From NCBI RefSeq assembly GCF_009467825.1, contig NZ_WIOK01000014.1, positions 1 through 64,000 on the forward strand: a DNA stretch of 64,000 nucleotides, given 5' to 3'. This DNA comes from Cyclobacterium xiamenense. Its GTDB lineage: Bacteria > Bacteroidota > Bacteroidia > Cytophagales > Cyclobacteriaceae. Within the stretch, counting starts at the first letter, position 1. Each line of letters begins with the position of its first letter. Below are positions 7,276 through 15,213 of the stretch, piece after piece. The notes under the pieces are model-generated. The model did no database searches. It was given only the letters and a program-made list of their open reading frames with translations, and had not been told where the DNA came from. Made by a program: the position numbers and the translations under genes.

Positions 7276-7947
7276 TTACTGCTCAAACACCAGGGAATCG
7301 GGTTTCACGCCCAACTCCTGCAGCGCCTTTTCTACCGCCTTCATAAAGCCTTCCGGTCCGCAAAGGTAAACATGCCGGTTCGTGAAATCCGTGATTTTCT
7401 TTTCCAAATACGCCTTGTCGATCCTTCCCTGATCGTAAGCGGTATCGGCCTGCTTTTCGATGATGTTGTAAAACGTATGGCCCAATATGGTTTTAAGCTC
7501 CTCGAAAAGAATGATGTCATCGTTGGTCTTATTGGCAAATATCAGTTCGTTGGTACCTACCGCATTCTTCTGCCGCAAGTCCCGGAAAATGGAAATAAAC
7601 GGCGTAATTCCCGCTCCTCCGGCGATAAACACGCCAGGCCCCTTGTAGGAAATGGCTCCCCAGGCATCGCCAATTTCCAGCCGATCGCCGACTTCCGCAT
7701 CCCGTAGCCGCTTGGTGACCCCTTCGTGGTCGGGATAGGTCTTGATGGTAAACTCCAGGTTGGCATCGGAAGGCAAACTGGTGAAAGTAAAGGGACGCTT
7801 TTCTTCTTCCCAGCCTTCTTTCAGCAAACTTACTTCCGTGGCCTGTCCGGGTTCAAACGTATACCCTTCCGGCTTCTCTACCTGAAAAGCGTAGGTGTCG
7901 TGCGTTACTTGTTTTTTATTGAGAATTTGTACGTCAAATGTATCCAT
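7276..7947 (-). CDS. FAD-dependent ferredoxin/flavodoxin reductase-like oxidoreductase
   Basis: 223 residues. The N-terminal beta-barrel FAD domain contains KRPFTFTS (the RxYS/T-type FAD contact). The NAD(P)-binding domain contains the GGAGITPFISIFRDL pyridine-nucleotide loop and ends with HVYLCGPEGFMKAVEKAL and the terminal FEQ. No plant-type [2Fe-2S] domain is attached, so an outside electron partner is needed. It probably passes electrons between NAD(P)H and a small redox protein; the partner is not nearby. It is divergent from the MFS gene. Confidence 0.88.
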   Translation of the reverse strand: MDTFDVQILNKKQVTHDTYAFQVEKPEGYTFEPGQATEVSLLKEGWEEEKRPFTFTSLPSDANLEFTIKTYPDHEGVTKRLRDAEVGDRLEIGDAWGAISYKGPGVFIAGGAGITPFISIFRDLRQKNAVGTNELIFANKTNDDIILFEELKTILGHTFYNIIEKQADTAYDQGRIDKAYLEKKITDFTNRHVYLCGPEGFMKAVEKALQELGVKPDSLVFEQ

Positions 7948-8028
7948 GATGATTGGTTAATGTGTTAAAAATCTACGGCATAAACCGCAAACATTGCACC
8001 AATTACTGGTTAGGAAAGGGATAATTTT

Positions 8029-8036
8029 TACTTTTG
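8029..8036 (+). promoter_or_regulatory. Candidate -7 promoter box for the MFS gene
   Basis: TACTTTTG matches TAnnTTTG exactly and is 26 nt upstream of ATG 8062. Confidence 0.5.
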
Positions 8037-8061
8037 TTCGCACCATTTTTCCGGGTACCGC

Positions 8062-9369
8062 ATGAAAACCAACGAAGATTTAACCGAAAAGGTATACGAA
8101 TGGATCACCGATGAGGGCGAAGTGCGGGCATGCGCAAATATTTCGGAAACGGCCTGCCGGGAGACGCCCTATAATTTTGCCAAAAACGTGAGCAGCGGTG
8201 CCCTGTCCAAGCTAGCCGAACAGCTGGTTCACCCCGGGACCACCCTTCCCTGGATTCTGGCGGCCATGGGTGTACCGGGGGCATTTTCGGGCGCCCTGGT
8301 CCCCATCAAAGATGCGGGCTCCCTGCTGCCGCAGTTGCTGGTTTCGGCTAAAATCCGATCGTATCCCCGAAGAAAATGGTTTTGGGTCATCCCTGCCTGG
8401 GTTCAGGCCCTTTCCCTATTGGCCATGGCCGGGGTGGTATTGACCGCAGAAGGGGCATGGGCTGGCTGGCTGGTACTGGCTTGCCTGGCGATCTTCAGCG
8501 GCAGCAGCGGAGTAGCGAGCATTGGTTTCAAAGATGTCACCGCCAAAACCATACTCAAAGGAAAACGTGGGCAACTGCTGGCCATGCGGGCCACGGCCGG
8601 GGGTATCCTTACCCTGGTAGCCGGTGCACTGTTACTGACCGACCTATCCGAAGACAGTGACCGATACCTGCTCTTTTTGCTGGTACTTTCCGGCGCCGTA
8701 TTGTGGGCGATTTCTGGAGTTATCTTTAGCCGTATCGTGGAAGAGAAGGGAGCTACCTCCGGAGGCAGGACGCCCCTACAGGAATTAAAAAAAGCCTGGG
8801 AGTTTTGGCAGGCGGACCGCAACCTGCGCCTGTTCGTCCTGACCCGGGGATTGTTGATGGCCATTCCCCTGGCCCAACCCTTCTTCGTTATTCTGGGGCG
8901 GCAACAGCTGGGGGAAGCAGTATCCAACCTGGGGCTGATGGTGCTGGCAGCCGGAATCGCCGGCGTGGTCAGCAGTCCCTTCTGGGGAAGGTTTGCCGAC
9001 CGGTCCAGCAAAAAGCTGATGATGGTTGTCGCCGCTGTTGGCATGACGAACGTGGCCCTTATGGCTTCCTTCCCGCTCTGGCCGGATGTGCTGCAGCACC
9101 AGTACCTTTTTGTCCCGCTTTTTCTCATTCAGGTCATGGTACACGGAGGTGCCCGACTAAGCCGAAAAACCTATTTGGTGGATTTTGCGCCGGACGCGGA
9201 CCGTCCCTCCTACGTATCCCTATCCAATACCGCCATTGGCCTCTTTACACTGATTGGCGCAGCCCTGGGCACACTGGCTGGGATTTTTGGCATTCAGGTG
9301 ATGCTGCTCGTCTTTTCCGGACTGCTGCTACTGGCCCTGCTGGTGGGAAGCCAACTAGAGGAAGCGTAG
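8062..9369 (+). CDS. MFS transporter
   Basis: 435 residues with about 12 hydrophobic helices and a soluble N-terminal segment of about 60 residues before the first helix. That segment has two cysteines (RACANISETACRETP) and is unusual for the superfamily. The loop between helices 2 and 3 lacks the textbook GxLaDrxGrr motif, but a related GRFADRSSKKLMM occurs after helix 8. The substrate cannot be named. It stands alone on the plus strand, divergent from the flavin reductase. Confidence 0.8.
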   Translation: MKTNEDLTEKVYEWITDEGEVRACANISETACRETPYNFAKNVSSGALSKLAEQLVHPGTTLPWILAAMGVPGAFSGALVPIKDAGSLLPQLLVSAKIRSYPRRKWFWVIPAWVQALSLLAMAGVVLTAEGAWAGWLVLACLAIFSGSSGVASIGFKDVTAKTILKGKRGQLLAMRATAGGILTLVAGALLLTDLSEDSDRYLLFLLVLSGAVLWAISGVIFSRIVEEKGATSGGRTPLQELKKAWEFWQADRNLRLFVLTRGLLMAIPLAQPFFVILGRQQLGEAVSNLGLMVLAAGIAGVVSSPFWGRFADRSSKKLMMVVAAVGMTNVALMASFPLWPDVLQHQYLFVPLFLIQVMVHGGARLSRKTYLVDFAPDADRPSYVSLSNTAIGLFTLIGAALGTLAGIFGIQVMLLVFSGLLLLALLVGSQLEEA

Positions 9370-9392
9370 GACGCGTCCGAAAAGAGCAAGCG

Positions 9393-9411
9393 AATTTTGT
9401 GTAGCAAAATT
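9393..9411 (+). terminator. Weak hairpin after the MFS gene
   Basis: AATTTTG and CAAAATT with a 5-nt loop, 24 nt past the stop. The stem is AT-rich and the downstream T-run is short, so termination is only possible. Confidence 0.25.
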
Positions 9412-9491
9412 TGACTTATACCCTACCATTCCTGTATGTTATTTTATTAATGCAATTTTTTCACTATATTATTTTATAGATCCAGCTTATT

Positions 9492-9551
9492 TGTTTACAT
9501 TTCCCCTACCAATAGGCCAGACAATGCGATCGGGTAGTAGGGAAATAAACA
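9492..9551 (+). promoter_or_regulatory. Long imperfect inverted repeat in the leader of the F420-reductase-like gene
   Basis: The segment 9492-9510 (TGTTTACATTTCCCCTACC) pairs with 9532-9551 (GGGTAGTAGGGAAATAAACA) with two small bulges, leaving a 21-nt loop. It ends 10 nt before ATG 9562, next to the AGGTAGAAAG that would act as ribosome binding site. A leader hairpin or an operator is plausible. Confidence 0.45.
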
Positions 9552-9561
9552 GGTAGAAAGA

Positions 9562-10176
9562 ATGAATATCGCAATTTTAGGAGACAGCGCACTGGCCAGA
9601 AATCTGGGGTACCGGTACATGAACAGGGGCATCAACGTGGTTTTTGGCGTAAAAAAGAATTTTCAAATCACAGACATTGCCTGGAAAATCTACAACAAGA
9701 ATTCCGACAAGGTTCTGCCTTATGCCGCAGCCATCGCCCATGCGGAGTTGGTCTTTATCTGTTGTGACACCAAATGCCTGCCCGGCATCTGTGACAGCTT
9801 GCTGCAGGTCAATGATCCCAATAAAATCATCATTGACTGCACCAATGGCACCTATGCGGAGGAAAACGCGGGCGAGACCTTCCCCCTCATGGAAAAGCTG
9901 GGCAGCAAAAACCTGTACAAAGCCTTCAATAACCTGGGCCTGGACTATCCCCTCTCCGATCCCCTGGGCGTCATTCAGGAAACGTACTATTGCGGAGCAA
10001 ACAACGAAAACAAATCCAAGGTAAAAAAATGGATCGAATTGGCCGGTTTCAAGGCAATCGATGCCGGCGAATACGATAGCGCCCGACTCCTGGAGGCCTT
10101 TTACCACCTCAAACTGAAAATTGGCAGGCAGCAACAACAAAACAAGCAGTGTCACTTCAAGCTGATTTCCGTCTAA
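9562..10176 (+). CDS. F420H2:NADP oxidoreductase-like NAD(P)-binding protein
   Basis: 204 residues. The first 30 residues form a Rossmann beta-alpha-beta unit with GDSALARNLGYRYMNRG in place of the usual GxGxxG loop. LVFICCDTKCLPGICDSLL and KIIIDCTNGTY follow, as do KAFNNLGLDY and YYCGANNENKSKVKKWIELAGF, the pattern of the F420-dependent NADP reductase / ProC-like superfamily (usually about 200-220 residues). Bacteroidota do not normally make F420, so the physiological substrate is unknown. Inverted repeats flank the gene and the LysR gene follows on the same strand. Confidence 0.7.
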   Translation: MNIAILGDSALARNLGYRYMNRGINVVFGVKKNFQITDIAWKIYNKNSDKVLPYAAAIAHAELVFICCDTKCLPGICDSLLQVNDPNKIIIDCTNGTYAEENAGETFPLMEKLGSKNLYKAFNNLGLDYPLSDPLGVIQETYYCGANNENKSKVKKWIELAGFKAIDAGEYDSARLLEAFYHLKLKIGRQQQQNKQCHFKLISV

Positions 10177-10194
10177 GGCACTTTCCCCGATAGG

Positions 10195-10220
10195 CCGGTA
10201 GGGTCGCCGTAACCTACCGG
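10195..10220 (+). terminator. Hairpin downstream of the F420-reductase-like gene
   Basis: CCGGTAGG and CCTACCGG form a perfect 8-bp stem around a 10-nt loop, 18 nt past the stop. There is no T-run, so it may work as a factor-assisted terminator or as a regulator site. Confidence 0.4.
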
Positions 10221-10427
10221 GAAATGCTGGTGCAGGCAGCTCCCGCAAGACTGACCCCCCCCCGACGCTCTTTTCACCCCCTATTCCAATTTTTTCATCG
10301 AAACACCTCCCGCTCCGGCTGCATGCAAGCGGATAGTCGGCCTGAACACAGGCAAGCACCGCAAATCGACCCGGGTCGGATACAAAAAAATTCCCGCTTA
10401 AAAACTAGCAGATAATAAATAAATAAA

Positions 10428-10435
10428 TATATTTG
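10428..10435 (+). promoter_or_regulatory. Candidate -7 promoter box for the LysR gene
   Basis: TATATTTG matches TAnnTTTG exactly, 18 nt before ATG 10454, which implies a very short leader. Confidence 0.5.
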
Positions 10436-10436
10436 G

Positions 10437-10466
10437 TGCATCATACATAAGCAATGCATTATACAT
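10437..10466 (+). repeat. Direct repeats over the LysR start
   Basis: TGCATCATACAT (10437-10448) and TGCATTATACAT (10455-10466) differ at one base and are spaced 18 bp apart. The second copy overlaps the start codon. They could be binding sites for autoregulation. Confidence 0.55.
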
Positions 10467-11377
10467 TAAATCAACTGCAGGTCTTCTTAAAGGTTGCCCA
10501 AACCCAAAGCGTGACCAAAGCTGCGGAGCAACTCCACTTAACCCAGCCGGCAGTCTCCATACAGCTGAAGAATTTCCAGGCACAATTCGACATTCCCCTT
10601 ACCGAGGTCGTGGGTAGGAAAATATACATCACCGAATTTGGAAAGGAAATCGCCGAAGCAGCCTCCGAAATCATCAATCAGGTAAACGGCATCAACCAAA
10701 AAACCCTGCAATACAAAGGACAGCTGGCCGGCCGACTGAAAATTACCATTGTCTCCACGGCGAAATACGTGATGCCGTACTTTCTTTCCGAGTTTTTGCG
10801 TAGGAATCCGGGGGTAGAACTGCTGATGGACGTGACCAACAAGCAGCGGGTGATCGAAAGCCTGGAGGACAACGAGGTGGATTTTTCCATGGTTTCCATC
10901 CTTCCCCAAAAGCTCAACCTGGAGCACATCGACTTACTTCCCAACAAGCTGTACCTGGTGGGTAACTCCAAAGCCTCCATCAACGAAAGCCTCACGATCA
11001 ACGAACAGTTCAATACCTTGAATTGGATCTACCGGGAAAAAGGGTCCGGAACCCGGCAAATGATGGAGGCCTTTGTGGAACAAAGCCACTGGTCCATTGC
11101 CAAAAAAATCGAATTGACTTCCAACGAAGCCGTCAAGCAAGCCATCATCGCCGGACTCGGTTTTTCCATCATGCCCCTCATCGGGCTAAAAAACGAACTA
11201 AACAACGGCGATATTAAGATATTTCCGCTGGAAGGCCTGCCTATGGCGACCATGTGGCAACTGGTATGGGTAAAAGGAAAAAACCACAGTCCCGTAGCCC
11301 AGGCATTTATCGCCTACATCAAAAGGGAAGCGCCGGCCATCATCCAAAAGAATTTTGAGTGGTACATCAAGTACTAA
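10454..11377 (+). CDS. LysR-family transcriptional regulator (CbbR/CysB-like)
   Basis: 307 residues from ATG 10454. An N-terminal winged helix-turn-helix carries the LysR signature (SVTKAAEQLHLTQPAVSIQL), followed by a periplasmic-binding-protein-like effector domain starting near GRLKITIVSTAKYVMPYFL. It acts as a DNA-binding tetramer that senses a small metabolite. The nearest known functional group is the CbbR/CmpR set, which controls carbon-fixation and bicarbonate-uptake genes. That fits the SbtA-type transporter two genes downstream, though the link is inferred from position. Confidence 0.88.
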   Translation: MHYTLNQLQVFLKVAQTQSVTKAAEQLHLTQPAVSIQLKNFQAQFDIPLTEVVGRKIYITEFGKEIAEAASEIINQVNGINQKTLQYKGQLAGRLKITIVSTAKYVMPYFLSEFLRRNPGVELLMDVTNKQRVIESLEDNEVDFSMVSILPQKLNLEHIDLLPNKLYLVGNSKASINESLTINEQFNTLNWIYREKGSGTRQMMEAFVEQSHWSIAKKIELTSNEAVKQAIIAGLGFSIMPLIGLKNELNNGDIKIFPLEGLPMATMWQLVWVKGKNHSPVAQAFIAYIKREAPAIIQKNFEWYIKY

Positions 11378-11435
11378 GAAAAAGCCAAATCCGTTTCGCC
11401 GGGAAAAAGCCTTATCATTAATTTTATTTATGTAC

Positions 11436-11452
11436 TTTATAATAATTATAAA
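11436..11452. promoter_or_regulatory. AT-rich palindrome between LysR and the SbtA unit
   Basis: TTTATAAT-A-ATTATAAA is a perfect 17-nt palindrome in an AT-rich tract upstream of the promoter box at 11477. Its place and shape suit a regulator site, possibly for the LysR protein. Confidence 0.35.
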
Positions 11453-11476
11453 TTTTTATTAATTAAATATCCTCCT

Positions 11477-11484
11477 TAGGTTTG
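11477..11484 (+). promoter_or_regulatory. Candidate -7 promoter box for the SbtA unit
   Basis: TAGGTTTG matches TAnnTTTG exactly, 24 nt before ATG 11508. Confidence 0.5.
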
Positions 11485-11507
11485 CAGGAACAAATAGTCC
11501 TTGTCTC

Positions 11508-12017
11508 ATGCAAAAGAACCTGTATTTAGTTTGTCCTCTAGGTTTTGCGGAAAGCTATATCCAAAGAAAATTCGGATTGCATCATTATTTTCTCACCGCG
11601 CTGGGTTCGGTTTTCCGGTTTCAAGAGGTGCGGTTCGTCGAGGCAGTGGTGGAGTTTTTAAAAAATGGTCCGGTAGCCCAAATCATCCTGGTGCATAACC
11701 TGGATTGCCCCCTAAAAAAGAAAATCATCAACCACTCCCGGGAGTTGGATTCCTACGCGGAGAAGGAGCTATTTGAACTGTATATCGATCATTATTACCG
11801 GATAAATCCGCTCGAATCGGAACAGGAAAAGGTACGGGAACTGGCACTGCTGCATATCGGCAGCCTTTGTCAGAAGCTGGCACGGCATCCCCTGATCGAA
11901 GGAGTCCTCCGTGAGGAAGGAATAGGCATAGGGGGCATGCTGATCGATCCCCCTTGCCAAAAATTGGAAGCCGTACCTGTGGAAGCCTGGAAGCCATCTG
12001 CAATCTCCATTAGTTAA
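11508..12017 (+). CDS. Unknown protein linked to the SbtA transporter
   Basis: 169 residues, soluble, with no signal peptide. I do not recognise a named domain. Visible features are an N-terminal strand with a cysteine (NLYLVCPLGFAESYIQRKFG), a short ALGSVFRFQEV segment, a central strand ending in a His-Asp-Cys cluster (QIILVHNLDCPLKK), a charged helix, and a C-terminal IGGMLIDPPCQKLEAV. The strand followed by H-x3-C recalls the zinc site of beta-carbonic anhydrases, where GHxxCG follows a strand; that is only a suggestion. It starts 130 nt after LysR, behind its own promoter box, and ends 29 nt before the transporter, so the two are probably co-transcribed. Confidence 0.65.
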   Translation: MQKNLYLVCPLGFAESYIQRKFGLHHYFLTALGSVFRFQEVRFVEAVVEFLKNGPVAQIILVHNLDCPLKKKIINHSRELDSYAEKELFELYIDHYYRINPLESEQEKVRELALLHIGSLCQKLARHPLIEGVLREEGIGIGGMLIDPPCQKLEAVPVEAWKPSAISIS

Positions 12018-12046
12018 ACTCGCTAATTGCCCCATTAACCCCGCTT

Positions 12047-13006
12047 ATGAATTTACAACTACTCCTGCAGAGTCTGACCAACCCTGCCCTTTTGTTTTTT
12101 TTTCTCGGGATACTCGCAGTAAAGCTCAAAAGTGATTTAAAAATTCCCGATAATTCCTCCAAATTTATTTCCCTGTATTTGCTGTTTGCGATCGGTTTTA
12201 AGGGCGGACAGGAATTGGCCCACAGTCCTTTTGGCATGGAGATCGTCTGGTCTATCCTTTTTGGCATGGTCACCGCCTGCGTCATACCCTTGTATACGTT
12301 TTTTATCCTGAAAAAACGCATGGGGATCGAAAACTCCGGGGCAATCGCCGCTGCCTACGGATCGGTAAGTGCCGTCACCTTTGTGACCGCTGCCAGTTTT
12401 TTGGAAATTCAAAACTACACCTTCAGCGGTCATATGGTTGCCATCATGGCGCTGATGGAAGCCCCCGCCATCATCCTCGGGGTATTGCTGATTCGCTGGT
12501 TTGGTGCCGGTGAGGGCCGGGAAACCAGCCTGGGAGGCCTGCTAAAACATTCCATGACCAACGGAAGCGTCTTCCTTATTCTGGGGAGCCTGGTGATCGG
12601 CTTCCTGGCAAACGAGCAGGAGGCGGAAGGAATCAAGCCCTTTACCACGGATATTTTCAAGGGCTTTTTGGCGATCTTTCTGCTGGATATGGGGATCACA
12701 AGCGGCAAGAAGCTTTCGGATTTCTTGCGTTCGGGTTGGTTTACCAGTGTATTCGCCGTTGTGATTCCGCTGATCAACGGATCGCTGGTGGCCCTGCTTA
12801 GCGGCTGGGTTAGTTCGGAGCCCGGAGATCGGTTCATGCTGGCCATCCTGGCCGCATCTGCCTCCTACATCGCCGTTCCAGCTGCCATGAAGATGGCCGT
12901 CCCTAAAGCCAATCCGGGCATCTTCCTACCCATGGCATTGGCCGTGACCTTTCCAATCAATATCACGATCGGTTTTCCCATTTATTTTATGCTTATCCTG
13001 CTGTAA
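12047..13006 (+). CDS. sbtA: SbtA-type sodium-dependent bicarbonate transporter
   Basis: 319 residues with about 10 membrane segments in two inverted halves. Family features are GFKGGQELAHS in the first half, AAAYGSVSAVTFVTA at the unwound helix crossover with FSGHMVAIMALMEAPAIILG after it, and LDMGITSGKKL and AILAASASYIAVPAAMKMA in the second half. Cyanobacterial SbtA takes up HCO3- with Na+. Here there is no PII-like SbtB; the small unknown protein occupies that place instead. In a non-photosynthetic bacterium the transporter may supply bicarbonate to carboxylases. The gene converges with the DUF5777 gene at 13044. Confidence 0.88.
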   Translation: MNLQLLLQSLTNPALLFFFLGILAVKLKSDLKIPDNSSKFISLYLLFAIGFKGGQELAHSPFGMEIVWSILFGMVTACVIPLYTFFILKKRMGIENSGAIAAAYGSVSAVTFVTAASFLEIQNYTFSGHMVAIMALMEAPAIILGVLLIRWFGAGEGRETSLGGLLKHSMTNGSVFLILGSLVIGFLANEQEAEGIKPFTTDIFKGFLAIFLLDMGITSGKKLSDFLRSGWFTSVFAVVIPLINGSLVALLSGWVSSEPGDRFMLAILAASASYIAVPAAMKMAVPKANPGIFLPMALAVTFPINITIGFPIYFMLILL

Positions 13007-13043
13007 AAGAATTCCACCCCGGAGTGCCCACGGTTCATCGGCG

Positions 13044-13907
13044 CTATTTTCGCCCGCTGGCAAAAATACGGTTGACATTAAAGCCCAGTCGGAATTCCTC
13101 ACCAGGAGAACCATTTCCCCCGGCAAGCAGGTACTGTTCGTTCAGGTTTTGGGAAGTGACGAAGTAGAGCTGAAAAACATGCCCCCCCGCTTCCAGATCG
13201 ATTCCCAGCCCCAGGTTGTTCCGCAAATCGCTGTTCAGGTTTGGGATCCATTGCAGGGTCAGGGAAGACTTCCCGGTAATTTTGTATTTTCCGGAAAAGC
13301 CCAGCCCCAGGTACAACTGCTGCTCCCCTTCGATCAGGTAGGCAGGCAAGGGCTCGGTGAAATAGGCAAACATGGGGCTAAGTTGCAGGCTGAGTTTTTC
13401 CGAAAACTTCCGTGCCACCATCAGTTGCCCGGCAAAACTGCTCCGCTCGCTGAAGGTTGGCGCCGCTTCCTGCAAAAAACCGTAGTCGACGGTATTGACG
13501 CCCGCCGCACCCATCAGCGAAACGGAGATCGGAACACTCCCGCTCTCGGTTTGCTTGACCAGGTGGTACCGGCCAAACAGGTTGTAGAATTTATCCCTGC
13601 CCGATCGGGAGGCGCCCACCGAAAACCGCTCATCAAAGGCATATTCAAAGCTAAATTGGATATTGGCCCCATTATCCAGACCATACAGGTTGCGTAAGCC
13701 TCCGGACACCGGACCGAAGGTATGCATGATGGCGAAATGCAAGACCTTCTTGTCCAGCGGCTCCACCGTCAGCAAGTTGATGTGCCGGGGTGCATGGAAG
13801 GTCAATTCCGTGGCACGGTCGGCGTTGGCCAGTTTTCGTTCGAGTTGGGCCAGGGAAATTCCCTGCACCAGCAGAAGCGCCAGCGTCAGTAGGATCGATC
13901 GGTTCAT
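13044..13907 (-). CDS. DUF5777 family outer-membrane beta-barrel protein
   Basis: 287 residues with a signal peptide (cleavage near SLAQ, residue 20-21). Alternating hydrophobic strands and a final aromatic-rich strand (EEFRLGFNVNRIF) point to an outer-membrane barrel. Characteristic segments are HINLLTVEPLDKKVLHFAIMHTFG and GLDNGANIQFSFEYAF. Its start overlaps the end of the YceI gene by 4 nt, so it is the last member of the Rieske-YceI-barrel operon. Its function is unknown; it may bind or pass a ligand linked to the two partners. Confidence 0.8.
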   Translation of the reverse strand: MNRSILLTLALLLVQGISLAQLERKLANADRATELTFHAPRHINLLTVEPLDKKVLHFAIMHTFGPVSGGLRNLYGLDNGANIQFSFEYAFDERFSVGASRSGRDKFYNLFGRYHLVKQTESGSVPISVSLMGAAGVNTVDYGFLQEAAPTFSERSSFAGQLMVARKFSEKLSLQLSPMFAYFTEPLPAYLIEGEQQLYLGLGFSGKYKITGKSSLTLQWIPNLNSDLRNNLGLGIDLEAGGHVFQLYFVTSQNLNEQYLLAGGNGSPGEEFRLGFNVNRIFASGRK

Positions 13908-14461
13908 AAATCAGTTTTTTTTAAACGTGCCTGGATGGTCACCGTTTGTGTTTCGGACAATTCGTAGAACATCAGTTTTGGAATCTCAATGTCAAAATCT
14001 CCCAATACCACCTCAAAACCGGTTTCCAAAAGGATTTCCGAAGCTGTAAGCTGGGTAAGGGTCCCGGTGATGTTAAGGAATTTCTCCTTCCCGTGCAGGG
14101 TAAAGGTGCCCCGGGCCTCTACCTCCAGAGGCTCGTTCATTTCCAGCGGGCCGGATTTTTCCAGGTTTCCGGAGAATTCTGCGAAAGGATATTTTTTTGT
14201 TTCCAGGTAATTGTCCCGCATGTGTCGATCCCGTAGCCCAATGCCCGTGTCCAGCGTATTGAGATCGATGTAAAAATCAATCAGGCCGCTTTCCAAGTCC
14301 AGCAATCCGTTTAGCTGGCTGGATTCACCCGTGAATTCATTGAGTGCCGCAGTCGACAAAAAGACCACCTCACCGGCCTCCGTCTGGAACCGCTGTGCGC
14401 TGGCCTCGCTTGCAAGCAGCAGGAGGATCAGCGAAAGAAAGCGCAAGACCATCCGCCTCAT
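13904..14461 (-). CDS. YceI-family periplasmic lipid-binding protein
   Basis: 185 residues with an N-terminal signal peptide (LLLASEASAQR). The lipocalin-like YceI fold is indicated by ELNGLLDLESGLIDFYIDLNTLDTG split over strands, then MRDNYLETKKYPFAEFSG and the C-terminal LGDFDIEIPKLMF. YceI proteins bind isoprenoid chains such as quinones in a hydrophobic barrel. The gene overlaps both neighbours by 4 nt (Rieske before, DUF5777 after), so the three products are made together and may form a periplasmic redox or lipid-handling set. Confidence 0.88.
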   Translation of the reverse strand: MRRMVLRFLSLILLLLASEASAQRFQTEAGEVVFLSTAALNEFTGESSQLNGLLDLESGLIDFYIDLNTLDTGIGLRDRHMRDNYLETKKYPFAEFSGNLEKSGPLEMNEPLEVEARGTFTLHGKEKFLNITGTLTQLTASEILLETGFEVVLGDFDIEIPKLMFYELSETQTVTIQARLKKTDL

Positions 14462-14958
14462 GACAAGCTGATGGTTAGGTTGTCCCCATCACGGCTGACC
14501 CCGTAGGATCTCAGCGGGCTGGAAGCAGGGCCATTGACCACCTGTCCGTTGGTATCGAAGCGGGAACCGTGGCAAGAACAGGTAAACACCTCGTTGCCAT
14601 AGGACCAGTTTCGATCGCATTGGGAGTGGGTACAAACCGAGGTGAGCGCATTGAACTGCCCGTTGACATTGACCACCAAAACACGGGCCTGGGTGATCAG
14701 CAACCATCCCCCGGAACTCGCCAGGGCTTCGTTTCGATCCAAATCGATTTGCACGGCCTGCTGCGTCACCTGTATACCGTTGCCGGCGCCTCCACCGTTG
14801 CCCGCATCGGGATCGGGCATGGGATCTTCTTCTTCCGTGCAACTGGTAAAAAAGCCCAGCCCAAAAAGGGCCATGCAAGAGACCATTCCCGACTTTTCCA
14901 GAAACTGCCTCCGGTCAACCGCCAGTTTTCCTTGTTTGAATTCCGCTGTCTTTTTCAT
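14458..14958 (-). CDS. Exported Rieske [2Fe-2S] protein
   Basis: 166 residues. The C-terminal half carries the Rieske ligands: C-x-H in SVCTHSQC and C-x2-H in TCSCHGSRFD, followed by the loop PASSPLRSYGV. The N-terminus has a Tat-like DRRQFLEKSG and, after a hydrophobic stretch, a lipobox-like FFTSC, so it is probably exported folded and anchored as a lipoprotein. There is no hydroxylase or cytochrome b partner in this window. It is the first gene of the operon with YceI and the barrel. It could carry electrons to a quinone bound by the YceI protein, which is an inference. Confidence 0.88.
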   Translation of the reverse strand: MKKTAEFKQGKLAVDRRQFLEKSGMVSCMALFGLGFFTSCTEEEDPMPDPDAGNGGGAGNGIQVTQQAVQIDLDRNEALASSGGWLLITQARVLVVNVNGQFNALTSVCTHSQCDRNWSYGNEVFTCSCHGSRFDTNGQVVNGPASSPLRSYGVSRDGDNLTISLS

Positions 14959-15162
14959 TTGAATTGGTTTTAGTTTTCGGGTACATCCGCCCCATAAAGT
15001 TGATTTTGTTTTCTATTGTTTTCTAAGCTACGAAGCCAGTACCCGCGCTGGATCTACTAAGGACATCTTTTGCCGACGTTTTCCGGTTTTCCGGAAGGCT
15101 ATTCAACCCGGATACCAGCGAATAATCGCCCGTAAACCGGATCAAAATAGATGCATTTCCTT

Positions 15163-15190
15163 GCCGATTTCCCGCGATGCGCTACCTTTA
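15163..15190 (+). promoter_or_regulatory. Candidate promoter for the secreted protein at 15214
   Basis: A TTGC (around 15160-15163) and the -7 box TACCTTTA (15183-15190) are about 19 nt apart, close to the Bacteroidota sigma pattern, with the start codon 24 nt further on. Confidence 0.45.
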
Positions 15191-15213
15191 TAACTGACAA
15201 TAAACTAGAGGAA

